A stretch of DNA of 47,959 bases. It comes from Opitutaceae bacterium (GTDB lineage Bacteria; Verrucomicrobiota; Verrucomicrobiia; Opitutales; Opitutaceae). Shown here piece by piece: positions 19,182 through 28,226 of the stretch. The position numbers were made by a program, and so were the translations under genes. The stretch spans positions 1-47,959 of the forward strand of contig JAEUGW010000028.1 of the NCBI GenBank assembly GCA_016795565.1. Direction: 5' to 3'. How positions within the stretch are numbered: the first letter of the stretch is position 1; every line of letters starts with the position of its first letter. The notes under the pieces were generated by a model. The model worked only from the letters and a program-made list of their open reading frames with translations. It did no database searches and was not told where the DNA came from.

Positions 19182-21005
19182 ATGGACACCACCCACGCCA
19201 CGCCCTCCCTTCCCGTCTCCGGCCATCCGCCAGACGCCCTCGCCGATTTCAGCACCGACCGCCGCGTGCTGCTGCTCTGTGCGTTCGCCGTGCCCATCGG
19301 CGTCCTCGGCGCCGTGGTGGCCAAGATACTGCTCTGGCTCATCGCGGTGATCACCAACGCGGCGTTCTTCCTGCGGTGGTCGGCCGGCCCCGCCACGCCG
19401 GAGATGCACCAACTCGGCTGGTGGGTGGTGCTGGTGCCGGCGGCCGGCTCGCTGCTCATCGGCCTGATGGCCCGCTACGGCTCGGAGAAAATCCGCGGCC
19501 ACGGCATCCCCGAGGCGCTGGAGGCCATCCTGCTCGGCCGCAGCCTGATTGACCCAAAGGTCGCGGTGCTCAAGCCGGTTTCCTCGGCCATCTCGATCGG
19601 CACCGGCGGCCCCTTCGGCGCCGAGGGCCCGATCATCATGACCGGCGGGGCGCTCGGCTCGATCTTCGCCCAGTTGTTCCACCTGTCGGCGGCGGAGCGC
19701 AAGACGCTGCTCGTCGCGGGGGCGGCCGCCGGCATGGCGGCGGTGTTTGCCACACCCATCGCCGCCGTGTTGCTCGCCGTGGAGCTGTTGCTGTTCGAGT
19801 GGAAGCCGCGCAGTTTCATTCCCGTCGCGGTGGCCGCCATGGTGGCGTCCGTCTTGCGGGTGCCGCTGCTGGGGGCGGGGCCGATCTTCGCGGTGATCCC
19901 GCACGAGGTGCTGTCGCCGGCAATGCTCGGTTTCGCCCTGGCGATTGGCATCCTGGTCGGTCTCGGTTCCGGCGCGCTGACCGCCCTGGTGTATGCCTGC
20001 GAGGATCTGTTCGCGAAGCTGCCGGTGCACTGGATGTGGTGGCCGGCGCTGGGCGGCCTCGTGGTGGGCCTGGGCGGCGTGCTCGATCCGCGCGTGCTCG
20101 GCGTCGGGTATGAAACCATCCACCAGCTCATGCAGGGCGACCTGCTCGGGTGGTCACTGGTCACGCTCCTGCTGGTCAAGGGCGTGGTCTGGGCGGTCGC
20201 GCTGGGCTCCGGCACCTCCGGGGGCGTGCTGGCGCCGCTGCTCATGATCGGCGGTGCCATCGGGGCGCTGTGCGGGGCCGCCGCCGGCATCGGCGATCCC
20301 GGCCTGTGGGCCATGGTCGGCATGGCCGGCATGATGGGGGGCACCATGCGCTCGCCGCTCACCGGCATGGTGTTCGTGCTGGAGCTGACGCACGACCTGC
20401 ACGCGCTGCCGGCCCTGCTCGTCGGCAGCGTGGCCGCGCTGTGCGTGACCGTGCTGCTGTTGCGCCGCTCCATCCTCACCGAGAAGCTGGCGCGGCGCGG
20501 CCAGCACATCGCCCGCGAATACAGCGTGGACGTCTTTGCCCTGGCCCGCGTGGCGGACGTCATGGACCGCAACCCGCCGGTCGTGCCCGCCTCCCTGACC
20601 GTCGCCGCCCTCTCCCACCGCATTGCGCAAGGCGACCCGCAGCTCGCGGGCCGGCAAGGCACCCTCCTGCTGGATGAGGCGGGCCGCCTGGCGGGCATCA
20701 TCACCCGCGGCGACCTGCTGAACTGTGTGCAGGAGGGCAACCCCGACACAACGACCGTGCTGGAGGCCGCGAGCACCGACGTGGCCGTCACCTACCCGGA
20801 CGAGACGCTTCAGGAGGCCATCGGCACCATGTTGAAACGCGGCATCGGCCGGCTGCCGGTAGTGGCCCGCGAGGATCCGGGACGGGTCGTCGGCTACCTG
20901 GGCCGCGCGGATATCCTCGCGGCGCGCAGCCGGCTCCATGAGGAGGAGGAACTGCGCGAAAAGGGCCCGCTGCTGGCTTCCGTCCGCCCGAAGCGCAGCC
21001 GCTGA
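19182..21005 (+). CDS. CLC-type chloride channel or H+/Cl- exchanger with CBS domains
   Basis: Inner-membrane anion transporter of 607 aa. The CLC filter motifs are present: GHGIP at 106-110, GPFGAEGP with the gating Glu148, and GSGTSGGVLAPLLMIGG in the second half. A cytoplasmic pair of CBS domains follows at about residues 460-590 (VADVMDRNPPVVPASLTV; LKRGIGRLPVVARED). The first filter motif has His where GSGIP has Ser, so anion preference may differ from E. coli ClcA. ATG at 19182 gives the usual N-terminus; the frame continues upstream to 19056 without homology. It diverges from the MarR regulator and is followed after 1 nt by a membrane protein gene, probably in one operon. Confidence 0.93.
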   Translation: MDTTHATPSLPVSGHPPDALADFSTDRRVLLLCAFAVPIGVLGAVVAKILLWLIAVITNAAFFLRWSAGPATPEMHQLGWWVVLVPAAGSLLIGLMARYGSEKIRGHGIPEALEAILLGRSLIDPKVAVLKPVSSAISIGTGGPFGAEGPIIMTGGALGSIFAQLFHLSAAERKTLLVAGAAAGMAAVFATPIAAVLLAVELLLFEWKPRSFIPVAVAAMVASVLRVPLLGAGPIFAVIPHEVLSPAMLGFALAIGILVGLGSGALTALVYACEDLFAKLPVHWMWWPALGGLVVGLGGVLDPRVLGVGYETIHQLMQGDLLGWSLVTLLLVKGVVWAVALGSGTSGGVLAPLLMIGGAIGALCGAAAGIGDPGLWAMVGMAGMMGGTMRSPLTGMVFVLELTHDLHALPALLVGSVAALCVTVLLLRRSILTEKLARRGQHIAREYSVDVFALARVADVMDRNPPVVPASLTVAALSHRIAQGDPQLAGRQGTLLLDEAGRLAGIITRGDLLNCVQEGNPDTTTVLEAASTDVAVTYPDETLQEAIGTMLKRGIGRLPVVAREDPGRVVGYLGRADILAARSRLHEEEELREKGPLLASVRPKRSR

Positions 21006-21006
21006 C

Positions 21007-21879
21007 ATGCCGCCGTCCCGCGACCGCCACGGCTATGTGTCCGGCCGGCCGCATTGGTGGCAATGGCTGACGGTGCTGTCGCTCGATGCGCCGCTCGTCG
21101 CGCTCGCGTGGCAAGCCGGGCTGGCCGGGGCGGCGCAGGTGACCCTGCGCGGGCACCACACATTCCTTCTCGGCGCGGCGGTGTGGCTGGCTTACGCCGC
21201 CGACCGCTGGCTCGAAGGCTGGCGGCTCGACCCCGCGCAAATCCTCACGCAACGCCATTGGTTCTATCAACGCTGGCGCTGGCCGCTGGCCGTCCTGTGG
21301 GGCCTCGTGCTGGTCGGCGCGCTGGGGCTGGCCGCCACGCGGCTCACGCGCGGCGAGTGGACGGCGGGGCTGCTCGTCCTGGCCCCGGTGCTCGCCTACC
21401 TGCTCTCGCACCAGCTGATCCACCGCGAACACCCCTGGCGCGCGCCCAAGGAAATCTGCGTCGCGCTGCTGTTTGCCGCAGGCGCCGCCTGCTTCCCCCT
21501 CGCCGGCCGGTGGGTGTTGCTGCCGGTGATCGCCGTTCCGCTGATTCTCTTTGCCTTGCTCTGCTTCGCCAACTGCGCGCTGATATCGCTGTGGGAGGAC
21601 GAGGTGGACCGCGTGCACGGCCAGACTTCCCTCGCGCTGCAGTTTCCCCGGGGCCGGCGCTTCGTGCGCGCGTTGCCGTGGCTGTTGGCCGGGCTCAGCC
21701 TGGCCGCCGGGCTTCGCGCCCCCAGCGACGGATCCAACATCCTCGCCTGCGCCGCCGCCAGCGGCGCTCTGCTCGGCGGCGTGGATCTCGCCCACCGGCG
21801 GCTGGGGCGGCAACTGGCGCGCACCCTCGCGGACGTCGCGCTCATGACGCCGCTGGTATCGCTTTGGTGGAGCCGTTGA
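21007..21879 (+). CDS. UbiA prenyltransferase-like membrane protein
   Basis: A polytopic membrane protein of 290 aa with about eight hydrophobic segments. Two short motifs recall the UbiA superfamily: AYAADRWLEG near residue 65 in the place of the first DRxxD-type motif, and SLWEDEVDRVHGQTSLAL near residue 195 in the place of the second DxxxD motif. The first motif is degenerate, so catalytic prenyl transfer is uncertain. It begins 1 nt after the stop of the CLC gene, so co-expression is likely, but no functional link is obvious. It may be a divergent family member of unknown substrate. Confidence 0.65.
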   Translation: MPPSRDRHGYVSGRPHWWQWLTVLSLDAPLVALAWQAGLAGAAQVTLRGHHTFLLGAAVWLAYAADRWLEGWRLDPAQILTQRHWFYQRWRWPLAVLWGLVLVGALGLAATRLTRGEWTAGLLVLAPVLAYLLSHQLIHREHPWRAPKEICVALLFAAGAACFPLAGRWVLLPVIAVPLILFALLCFANCALISLWEDEVDRVHGQTSLALQFPRGRRFVRALPWLLAGLSLAAGLRAPSDGSNILACAAASGALLGGVDLAHRRLGRQLARTLADVALMTPLVSLWWSR

Positions 21880-21910
21880 CCGTGTCGCCCGGTCGCGGAC
21901 GCATTGCCGG

Positions 21911-24061
21911 TCAGAACCGCAGGGTCCAGGCCGCCTTGGTCGTGAGCTGGGTCGAGGTTGAGCGCCAGCGATTGTTTTCCTCGGCGTAGCCCTGGTTCCA
22001 CACGAGAAACAGCTCGTTGCCCGGCTGCACCGTCCATTTGAGCCGCAGGTTCAGGCCCACGATCCCGGAGTCGCTGTCGTATTGCGTGAGGGCATTGAGC
22101 GACAGATCGGGGCTGAAAAGATATCTGGCCTGGAAGCGCACGACCCAGGTGGTGAAGCCGCCGGTCGTCAGCCGGATGTCGGACCATTCCCCGCCCAGGC
22201 TGGCGAAGAAATGCCGGGAGGCGCGCCACGCCAGCGTGCCCTCGTAATCCCGACGGTGGCCGGTGTAGAAGCCGCCATCCTTGACCTTGAGCGCCACGCC
22301 CAGGGCCCGCGCGCTGCTGGTGTTGATTTCAATCTCGCCGCGCCCCCAGCGATAGGCGCCCGGGGCAATGACCACGCCGTCGGCAATTTCAAACGGCTCG
22401 TCCAGCCGTTCCAGGAACGCGGTGTGCTCGAGCTTCAGCGTGTCGCCCGCGTTGGTCTTCCACTCGATCATCGGCAGGTCGAAATCGACGCTCTCCAGCC
22501 GGCCGGTCAGATCCGCCACCAGCTCCGGCTTGATTTCCGCCCGGAACTGCCGCCAGCGGCCGTGCGCCGGGCGCCACGTCCAGCCCAGCGTTCCCCGGGC
22601 CTCGTAGATGCCGGTGCGCGGCGCGAACCCGAGTCCCGGGTCGAACTTCTCGCCGTATCTTCCGAGATAGAGCGAGCCTTCGAGCGGCTCGTTGGGATAG
22701 TCCAGCTGCACGGCGGCGGCGGTGTCGCGGCCGGAGGCATCGCTGTCCGACCCCAGCACCCACGCGGCCAGGTCGAGGGTCCGCCCCTCGCTGAGCCGGC
22801 TGGTGTGGTAATTGAAATCAGCCCCGAACGTGGTGTTGCTGCCGGGGGCGCTGGGATCGCCGCGGGTCACGAGGAGGCCGGCGCTCGACTCGGCCAGCAC
22901 CTGCACCTTCGTCCGGGCCACGAACAGGTTTTTCGCGGCGAGCGCGCCGGTGGCGGCGACCTGCAGGTCGAGCGCGGCGAGCGAGACGCGCCCGAGCCGG
23001 CCCGCCACCTTGACGCCGGCCTGGATGTCCACCGGCGTGCGGTCGGGCGCCAGCCCGATGCGCCGGGAATAAAAGCCGAAGGGCGGATCCCCGCTGTTGC
23101 CGAAGCTGAACAGCGCGGCGTCCTGCAGGAAGAACGCGCGCTTCTCCGGCAGCGAGAGCGAGAAACGCGTGAGGTTGATCTCGCGCTGATCCGCCTCGGA
23201 CTCGGCGAAGTCGGTGTTGACGGTGAGCGTCGCCGCCAGGGCCGGCGTGATGTGCCACGCCAAGTCGAAGCCAGGCTTGAGCTTGAACCTGCCGTCCCCG
23301 GCGGCGGGCCCGCCCGTCGCCCAGGTTACACTGGCATAGGGCACGAAATCGATGCCACGGCCCTGGCGCAGGCCCGCGAAGCCGTGCAACTCGCCCAGAT
23401 CGGACAGCGAGGACACCGGCCGCGTCTGCGACCGCCCCGACCAGCGGACAATCTCCTGCTTGCGGCGGATCACACGCTCCACGTCGAAACCCCACGCCGT
23501 CCCCGCCGGATCAAAGGCCAGGCTCTTCAACGGAATCATCATCTCCGCCGTCCAGCCCGCGGGACCGATCCGGCTCACCCCCCGCCAGATGGCATCCCAT
23601 TCCTCGCGCACCTCGGTTTTGTTTTCCACGATGCCCTCGGTCCGGCCGCCGGCCGCGCTCAGCTCGAAGAAGTAGCCGTCGCTTTCCCGGTGAAACGTGT
23701 CGAGCACCAGCCGCACCACGTCGTCGGAATCATTGTTGCTGTCGTGCTGCATCTGCCGGGCCCGGATCTCCGCCGGTGCCCGGTCGTCGCAACGGAAGGC
23801 GACATAGAGGTGATCGGCATCGTAGGTGACGCGCACCTCCGTGAACTCCGTCGGGGCGGCGCCGCGGCGCGGCTCAATCTGCTGGAAATCGCTGATCACG
23901 GTGGCGCGGGCCCAGCACGCATCGTCGAGCCGGCCGTCAATGACCGGCGCGGTCTCCGTGGCCGCCAACGGCCGGGTCGGCCGGTCGGAGGCACCGAGCC
24001 AACCCGTCAGCCAGATCAAGCTCAGCAGCAGGGCGGACCCGCGAGTTGGGTTGAGTCTCAT
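21911..24061 (-). CDS. CBM9-like domain plus DUF5916 outer-membrane protein
   Basis: An exported protein of about 716 aa. A signal peptide (GSALLLSLIWLTGWLGAS) is followed by a carbohydrate-binding family-9-like domain at about residues 30-210 (APVIDGRLDDACWARA; VTYDADHLYVAFRCDD). A long DUF5916-type region rich in alternating strands follows and ends in an aromatic residue (AAWTLRF), as in outer-membrane barrels. Family function is not established; members occur beside hydrolases and TonB systems. It is the last gene of the minus-strand run that includes the phosphatase genes, 94 nt after the histidine kinase, so a role in handling a phosphorylated or polymeric substrate is possible. Starts at 24061 and 24070 are both plausible. 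Confidence 0.8.
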   Translation of the reverse strand: MRLNPTRGSALLLSLIWLTGWLGASDRPTRPLAATETAPVIDGRLDDACWARATVISDFQQIEPRRGAAPTEFTEVRVTYDADHLYVAFRCDDRAPAEIRARQMQHDSNNDSDDVVRLVLDTFHRESDGYFFELSAAGGRTEGIVENKTEVREEWDAIWRGVSRIGPAGWTAEMMIPLKSLAFDPAGTAWGFDVERVIRRKQEIVRWSGRSQTRPVSSLSDLGELHGFAGLRQGRGIDFVPYASVTWATGGPAAGDGRFKLKPGFDLAWHITPALAATLTVNTDFAESEADQREINLTRFSLSLPEKRAFFLQDAALFSFGNSGDPPFGFYSRRIGLAPDRTPVDIQAGVKVAGRLGRVSLAALDLQVAATGALAAKNLFVARTKVQVLAESSAGLLVTRGDPSAPGSNTTFGADFNYHTSRLSEGRTLDLAAWVLGSDSDASGRDTAAAVQLDYPNEPLEGSLYLGRYGEKFDPGLGFAPRTGIYEARGTLGWTWRPAHGRWRQFRAEIKPELVADLTGRLESVDFDLPMIEWKTNAGDTLKLEHTAFLERLDEPFEIADGVVIAPGAYRWGRGEIEINTSSARALGVALKVKDGGFYTGHRRDYEGTLAWRASRHFFASLGGEWSDIRLTTGGFTTWVVRFQARYLFSPDLSLNALTQYDSDSGIVGLNLRLKWTVQPGNELFLVWNQGYAEENNRWRSTSTQLTTKAAWTLRF

Positions 24062-24155
24062 GCCCCTCATGCTCGCACGGAGGAATGAAGACGGCTTTGC
24101 GACAACATTACATCGCCGCAAGGAATTCCGGCGGCGCGCGGACGGCGACCGCGAC

Positions 24156-25571
24156 TCAAGCCGGCAGCGTGAGCGTGAAAAGAGAGCCGCGATCCGGAGC
24201 GGCCGCCACCGTGGCCGTGCCCCCGTGGGCGTGCGCGATGGCCTGCACAAAGCTCAGCCCGAGCCCGAGGCCGCGCTGCGTGCGGCTTTTGTCGCCACGG
24301 TATAGCCGGTCCCAGATGCGCGGCATATCCTCCGGCGGGATGCCGGGCCCCTGGTCGCGCACGGTGATCTCCACGCCGCCGCGCGCCGCGGGCTGCGCCG
24401 CAAGTGTCACCTCCGTGCCCTCCGGGCTGTATTTGAGGGCGTTGTCCACGAGGTTGGCCACGGCCTGCTGCAGGCGGACCTTGTCGGCGGAGACCACGAG
24501 GTCGGGCGCGACCGCGACGGTCAGCCGGATCCGCTTCTCCTCGGCGACGTATTCGTAGAGGTCGGCCGCGCCGCAGAGCAGGTCGTTCAGGTTGACGGGT
24601 TCGCGATGGAGTTTCATCGCGCCGGTCTCGGCCTCGGAAATGTCCATCAGCGCGCGCAGCATGGTGAGCACGCGTTCCGTCTCCTCGAGCGTGTCGGCGA
24701 GCGCCTCGCGGGCGGCGGCGGGATCGGCGGTATCCTGCAGCGCCAGCTCGGCGGAGCCGCGCATCCGGGCCAGCGGCGTGCGGAGATCGTGGGCGACGTT
24801 GTCGAGCGCCTCGCGCATGCCGCGAATGAGCGCCTGGTTCCGGGCGAGCATCTGGTTGAGCACGGTGACGAGCTGGCTGAGCTCATCCTCGCTGCGCCGC
24901 TCCGGCACGCGCGCGCCGAGGTCGCCGGTGGCGAGGATGCCCCGCACCGTCGCGAGGATGCCGCGGACCGGGGCCAGCGCGCGCCAGGTCAGCCAGAAGC
25001 CGATGAGCACGCCGCCGATGATGGCGGGGAGGATGGCCTGACCGAAAATCCCCGCGAATTCCGCCAGCAGTTCGCGCCGGTCGGAGGTGCGGGCACCGGC
25101 CTGGAGCAGGCGGCCATCCCCGAGCCGGGCCGTGTAGGCGACCCAGGTGCGGCTGCCGTCGGCCACCGGCACCTCCTGCCAGGTCGGCTTGTCGCCGGGT
25201 GCCGGCGCGTCGGCCAGCGTGAAGCGCGCGAGATCGAGGTCGTCCCGCCCGCGATCCTCGGCGGGAAGCACGATCAGCTCCGGGGTGCCGTCCGGTGCGA
25301 TGAGCCGCACGAAGAGCACGTTCTTCTTCAGCTCGGCGGGCACGCTGAAATCCGCCCGCAGGCGGCCGACCCCGCCGTGTTCGTAGCGCGTGACCAGTTG
25401 CTCCAGCTGGGACTTCACCAGGTCGCGGTCCTTCTTGCGCAGGAGGGTCAGCAGCTCGGTGTAGGCAAACGCGACGAAGGCCAGCGCGAGCAGGCTGAAA
25501 AACGCGGCGTAATAGACGTTCAGGCGGAAGCCGAACGCGCCGGTGATGCGCTTAATCCACCTTGAGAACAT
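24156..25571 (-). CDS. Sensor histidine kinase with HAMP domain
   Basis: Inner-membrane sensor of 471 aa. Membrane segments at residues 20-40 and 179-198 flank a periplasmic sensor region of about 135 residues with no PAS signature. HAMP follows at about 198-250, then HisKA with phospho-acceptor His261 ([13 protein letters not shown]), and HATPase_c with Asn377 ([13 protein letters not shown]), DQGPGIP and GLGLGL. It overlaps the response regulator by 20 nt, so the two form a pair. The layout resembles metal or envelope sensors (CusS type) more than PhoR, which carries a PAS domain. Co-direction with an alkaline phosphatase 22 nt before the regulator points to control of organophosphate use. 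Confidence 0.92.
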   Translation of the reverse strand: MFSRWIKRITGAFGFRLNVYYAAFFSLLALAFVAFAYTELLTLLRKKDRDLVKSQLEQLVTRYEHGGVGRLRADFSVPAELKKNVLFVRLIAPDGTPELIVLPAEDRGRDDLDLARFTLADAPAPGDKPTWQEVPVADGSRTWVAYTARLGDGRLLQAGARTSDRRELLAEFAGIFGQAILPAIIGGVLIGFWLTWRALAPVRGILATVRGILATGDLGARVPERRSEDELSQLVTVLNQMLARNQALIRGMREALDNVAHDLRTPLARMRGSAELALQDTADPAAAREALADTLEETERVLTMLRALMDISEAETGAMKLHREPVNLNDLLCGAADLYEYVAEEKRIRLTVAVAPDLVVSADKVRLQQAVANLVDNALKYSPEGTEVTLAAQPAARGGVEITVRDQGPGIPPEDMPRIWDRLYRGDKSRTQRGLGLGLSFVQAIAHAHGGTATVAAAPDRGSLFTLTLPA

Positions 25572-26226
25572 AACCCGCCCCCCGGACGGTGTGGATGAGC
25601 TTGGCGTCGAAGTCGCGGTCCACCTTGCCGCGCAGGCGGCAGACGAGGACGTCCACGACGTTGGTCTGCGGGTCGAAGCTGTAGTCCCACAGCCGTTCGA
25701 GCAGGAAGGTCTTGGTCAGCACGCGGCCGGCGTGGCGCAGCAGCAGCTCGAGCAGGGCGAATTCGCGCGCCTGCAGGTCGAGCTTCCGGCCGGCGCGCGC
25801 GACCTCGCGGGTGAGCAGGTTGAGCGTGACGCCGCCGGCGCTGAGTTCCGTCACGGCCTCGCCGGGCTGGGCGCGCCGGATGAGCGACTGGAGCCGGGCG
25901 TGCAGTTCGGAGAAGGCGAAGGGCTTGGTGAGGTAGTCGTCGCCGCCGGCCTGCAGGCCGCGGATGCGGTCGTCGAGCTTGGCGCGGGCGCTGAGGATGA
26001 TGACGGGGAGCTGGTTCTTCTCCGCGCGCAGGGTCTCGATCAGGGCGAGGCCGTCGAGCTTCGGCAGCATCAGATCCACGATGGCGGTCGCGTAGTGGCC
26101 CTGCCGCGCCAACGCGAGGCCGTCGAGACCGTCGGCCGCGTGATCCACCGCAAAGCCCGCCTGCTTCAGCCCGCCGGTGACAAAGGCGGCGAGCTTGGGA
26201 TCGTCCTCGATGACCAGGATGCGCAT
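25552..26226 (-). CDS. OmpR/PhoB-type response regulator
   Basis: A 224-aa regulator. The receiver has Asp8/Asp9, phospho-acceptor Asp51 ([12 protein letters not shown]) and the Lys in YLTKPFAF. The winged-helix DNA-binding domain covers about residues 125-224 ([37 protein letters not shown]). It lies between the alkaline phosphatase gene (22 nt upstream) and its sensor kinase (20-nt overlap), suggesting a phosphatase-regulator-kinase operon. Sequence alone does not assign it to the PhoB subgroup. Confidence 0.94.
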   Translation of the reverse strand: MRILVIEDDPKLAAFVTGGLKQAGFAVDHAADGLDGLALARQGHYATAIVDLMLPKLDGLALIETLRAEKNQLPVIILSARAKLDDRIRGLQAGGDDYLTKPFAFSELHARLQSLIRRAQPGEAVTELSAGGVTLNLLTREVARAGRKLDLQAREFALLELLLRHAGRVLTKTFLLERLWDYSFDPQTNVVDVLVCRLRGKVDRDFDAKLIHTVRGAGYVLKVD

Positions 26227-26248
26227 GGGTGGGCCGGCGGTGCGGGGT

Positions 26249-27343
26249 TCAGTTTTCCTTCCAGCCGTAGGCGTCCATCATCAGGTGGAAAATCGCGGTG
26301 TTGGGGATGAAACCGCGGAGGCGCTCGGCGCCGGGGCCCCGGGCGGCAACGATGATCTCCTCGCCGGTATGGCTGTCGTCCACGCGCACCACCGGCTTTT
26401 CCGGCGGGGTGGCGGCCGCGAGCTGGGCGTCGATCTGGGCGGCCAGCGGTTCGCCGCGCTTGCCGCCGCGCAGGCGCAGATCAAACGAGTGGTCCGCGGC
26501 AAACACGATCAGCGTGTCGGCCGGGGCCTCGCCCGCGACCTGGCGGATGAGGTTGTCCATCACGATGGCGCGGTCGAGGCCCTTGATGAGCTTGTTGGTG
26601 TGCATGTCCCACTCGACCATGAGGAAGAAGCCCTTGGGGTTGCGCACGAGACTCCGCAGGATGTTGCTGATGACGGGGCCGGGCACGAAATCATCGCCCT
26701 CATAGATGGAGGCGACACGCGGGGCGTCGGCCGGGATATCTGCGGGCGAGGCATAGACCTGATAGCGGGCGTCGCGGAGTCCCTGGCCGAGATCCCAGCC
26801 GTCCTTCTGCGCGGCGGCGGTCAGGCCCTTGTCGACGCCGACGAGGATATCCACGCCGTCGCCGAAGCGCGGGTTCAGTGCCTGCTTGAAGATTTCCGCC
26901 GTGCTCTTGCGCGAGACCACATGGGAGTAGCAGGCGGCGGGCGTGGCGTCCCAGACCGGCATGTTGGTCACGACGCCGGTGGAAAGCCCGCGCTCCTCGG
27001 CGTATTCCAGGATCGTCTTCAAGGTGCGCCCGGGCCGGCCGTTCACGGCGGGGAGCAGCGAGAGCATGCCGTTGTTCGTCTTCTCCCCTGTGACGATGGC
27101 CGTCATGCCGGCGGCGGAGTCCGTCACCCAGCGGTCGAGCGACGAGGTGTCGGACAGCGCGAGGTGCGGGAAGCTGTGCAGGTAGAGGCTCTGCGGCTTG
27201 TCATGGGCGCGGATGCCGGCCGCATTCAGGGTCGGGATCCCGCCGGCATCGCCGAGGAAAAGGATGACATTCTTGGCGCGCGGCTCGGCGGCAAAGGCAA
27301 GAACCGGCAGGAGCAGGAGGGCGAGGCAGGTTTTGGTTTTCAT
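26249..27343 (-). CDS. Alkaline phosphatase (PhoA superfamily), exported
   Basis: Predicted periplasmic phosphomonoesterase of 364 aa. A signal peptide (CLALLLLPVLAFAAE) is followed by the metal Asp32 in VILFLGDAGG. The nucleophile Ser76 lies in VTDSAAGMTAIVTG, further metal ligands in MVEWDMHTNK and FAADHSFD, and the last His in DSHTGEEIIV. It is shorter than E. coli PhoA (about 450 aa) and closer to compact alkaline phosphatases of environmental bacteria. It lies 22 nt before the two-component genes and 163 nt after the GDPD-like gene, in the same direction. The role would be release of phosphate from organic esters, including lower inositol phosphates; that substrate is inference. The frame opens further upstream, but ATG at 27343 gives the signal peptide. 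Confidence 0.92.
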   Translation of the reverse strand: MKTKTCLALLLLPVLAFAAEPRAKNVILFLGDAGGIPTLNAAGIRAHDKPQSLYLHSFPHLALSDTSSLDRWVTDSAAGMTAIVTGEKTNNGMLSLLPAVNGRPGRTLKTILEYAEERGLSTGVVTNMPVWDATPAACYSHVVSRKSTAEIFKQALNPRFGDGVDILVGVDKGLTAAAQKDGWDLGQGLRDARYQVYASPADIPADAPRVASIYEGDDFVPGPVISNILRSLVRNPKGFFLMVEWDMHTNKLIKGLDRAIVMDNLIRQVAGEAPADTLIVFAADHSFDLRLRGGKRGEPLAAQIDAQLAAATPPEKPVVRVDDSHTGEEIIVAARGPGAERLRGFIPNTAIFHLMMDAYGWKEN

Positions 27344-27506
27344 AAGGGCGGGGCGGTAACGCGACGATTGGGCAGGATTCATTCCCCTGACTGGGCCGCA
27401 GGCAATTGATCGTTCAGCGAATGGGGATGGAGCCAGACCCCGGGGCAACCGGCAAGTGCGGACACGGCGCGGAGCGGACCGGGTGGGAACAAGGTGCTCT
27501 GGATGG
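27344..27506. other. Intergenic region with a REP-like remnant
   Basis: No gene is seen. At 27419-27443 the stretch gaatggggatggagccagac followed by ccc resembles the ATGGGG...CAGACCCC palindromes linked to REP-associated tyrosine transposases in other bacteria (from memory). No transposase is nearby. The region separates the phytase-phosphatase-GDPD group from the alkaline phosphatase-regulator-kinase group, so a promoter for the latter is expected here, but I could not pick out clear -35/-10 boxes or a Pho box. Confidence 0.35.
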
Positions 27507-28223
27507 TCACGGGGCATCGAGAAACCGGCGCAAGGCCGCGAGATCATCCGTGCCGATGACATCCACCCCGGCGGCGCGCAGCTCGCGCCACACCCCGGGC
27601 CGGTTCGGCGTGTTCCAGAAACGCAGGAGCCGGTGCTGCGCATGGGCCTGGGCGACGAATTGCCGGAGGCGCGCCTGGTCGGCGGCGGGGAATTCCCCTT
27701 CCCCGCGCCACGTGAAGAACTTCGCCCAGTTGTCGCTGACCAACGGGATCAGGTCGGCGGGCGCATCCGTCGCGAGATCGTCGAGCCGCCCATCCAGCGC
27801 CGCGCGACGGTGCGGCTGCGCGGCCATGACTTCGCGGGCGCGGTTGCCGGAAACGATGAAGCGGATGCGCCCCGCGAGATCGGCATATTTTTCCAGCACC
27901 GCGTCGAGGGCGGCGTAGGTGGCCGCCGCTTCCGTCTTCACGTCGATGAGGAGGATGAGGGGGCGGCCCGGTTGCTTCACCCACTGCCGGAGCGGATCGA
28001 GGTAAAGCGACTCGAGGGTGCGCCCCGGCCGCACCTGCTCCGCCTCGTGCGCCACCAACAGGCGGCCATCCACCAGCCAGATGTCAGCCTCGATGCTGTC
28101 GAAACCCAGTGCCAGCGCGTCATGCAGGGGTCGGGACTGCTCGTAGTCGTTGTGCGAATGGGCCAGCGGGCCGGCGACCGCCACCGCGGCCAGCGCGAGG
28201 AAGAGGAGGCCGGTGGCGCGCAT
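27507..28223 (-). CDS. PI-PLC/GDPD-like phosphodiesterase, exported
   Basis: A 238-aa protein with a signal peptide (LLFLALAAVAVAGP). The catalytic-type motif HSHNDYEQ at residues 22-29 is followed by FDSIEADIWLVDG and LLVAHE, the acidic/His layout of the glycerophosphodiester phosphodiesterase and phosphatidylinositol phospholipase TIM-barrel superfamily. It belongs to the AHSHNDY subgroup (similar to AIM6 proteins), whose substrates are not well defined. It starts 3 nt after the purple-acid-type phosphatase gene, so they share a transcript. With phytase and phosphatases next to it, cleavage of phosphodiesters such as glycerophosphoinositol is a reasonable guess, but unproven. Confidence 0.85.
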   Translation of the reverse strand: MRATGLLFLALAAVAVAGPLAHSHNDYEQSRPLHDALALGFDSIEADIWLVDGRLLVAHEAEQVRPGRTLESLYLDPLRQWVKQPGRPLILLIDVKTEAAATYAALDAVLEKYADLAGRIRFIVSGNRAREVMAAQPHRRAALDGRLDDLATDAPADLIPLVSDNWAKFFTWRGEGEFPAADQARLRQFVAQAHAQHRLLRFWNTPNRPGVWRELRAAGVDVIGTDDLAALRRFLDAP

Positions 28224-28226
28224 GGC

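Noticed and set aside
24062..24155. Hairpin around ggaattcc between the histidine kinase and DUF5916 genes
   Set aside because: The flanking arms (cgccg/cggcg) pair only in part and there is no T-tract; too weak to call.
24156..26226. Naming the two-component pair PhoR/PhoB
   Set aside because: The kinase lacks a PAS domain and its layout fits several OmpR-type systems; the phosphatase neighbour alone does not justify the name.
27344..27506. Pho box upstream of the alkaline phosphatase genes
   Set aside because: I looked for tandem CTGTCAT-like 7-mers here and before the TonB receptor, phytase and DUF5916 genes and found none convincing.
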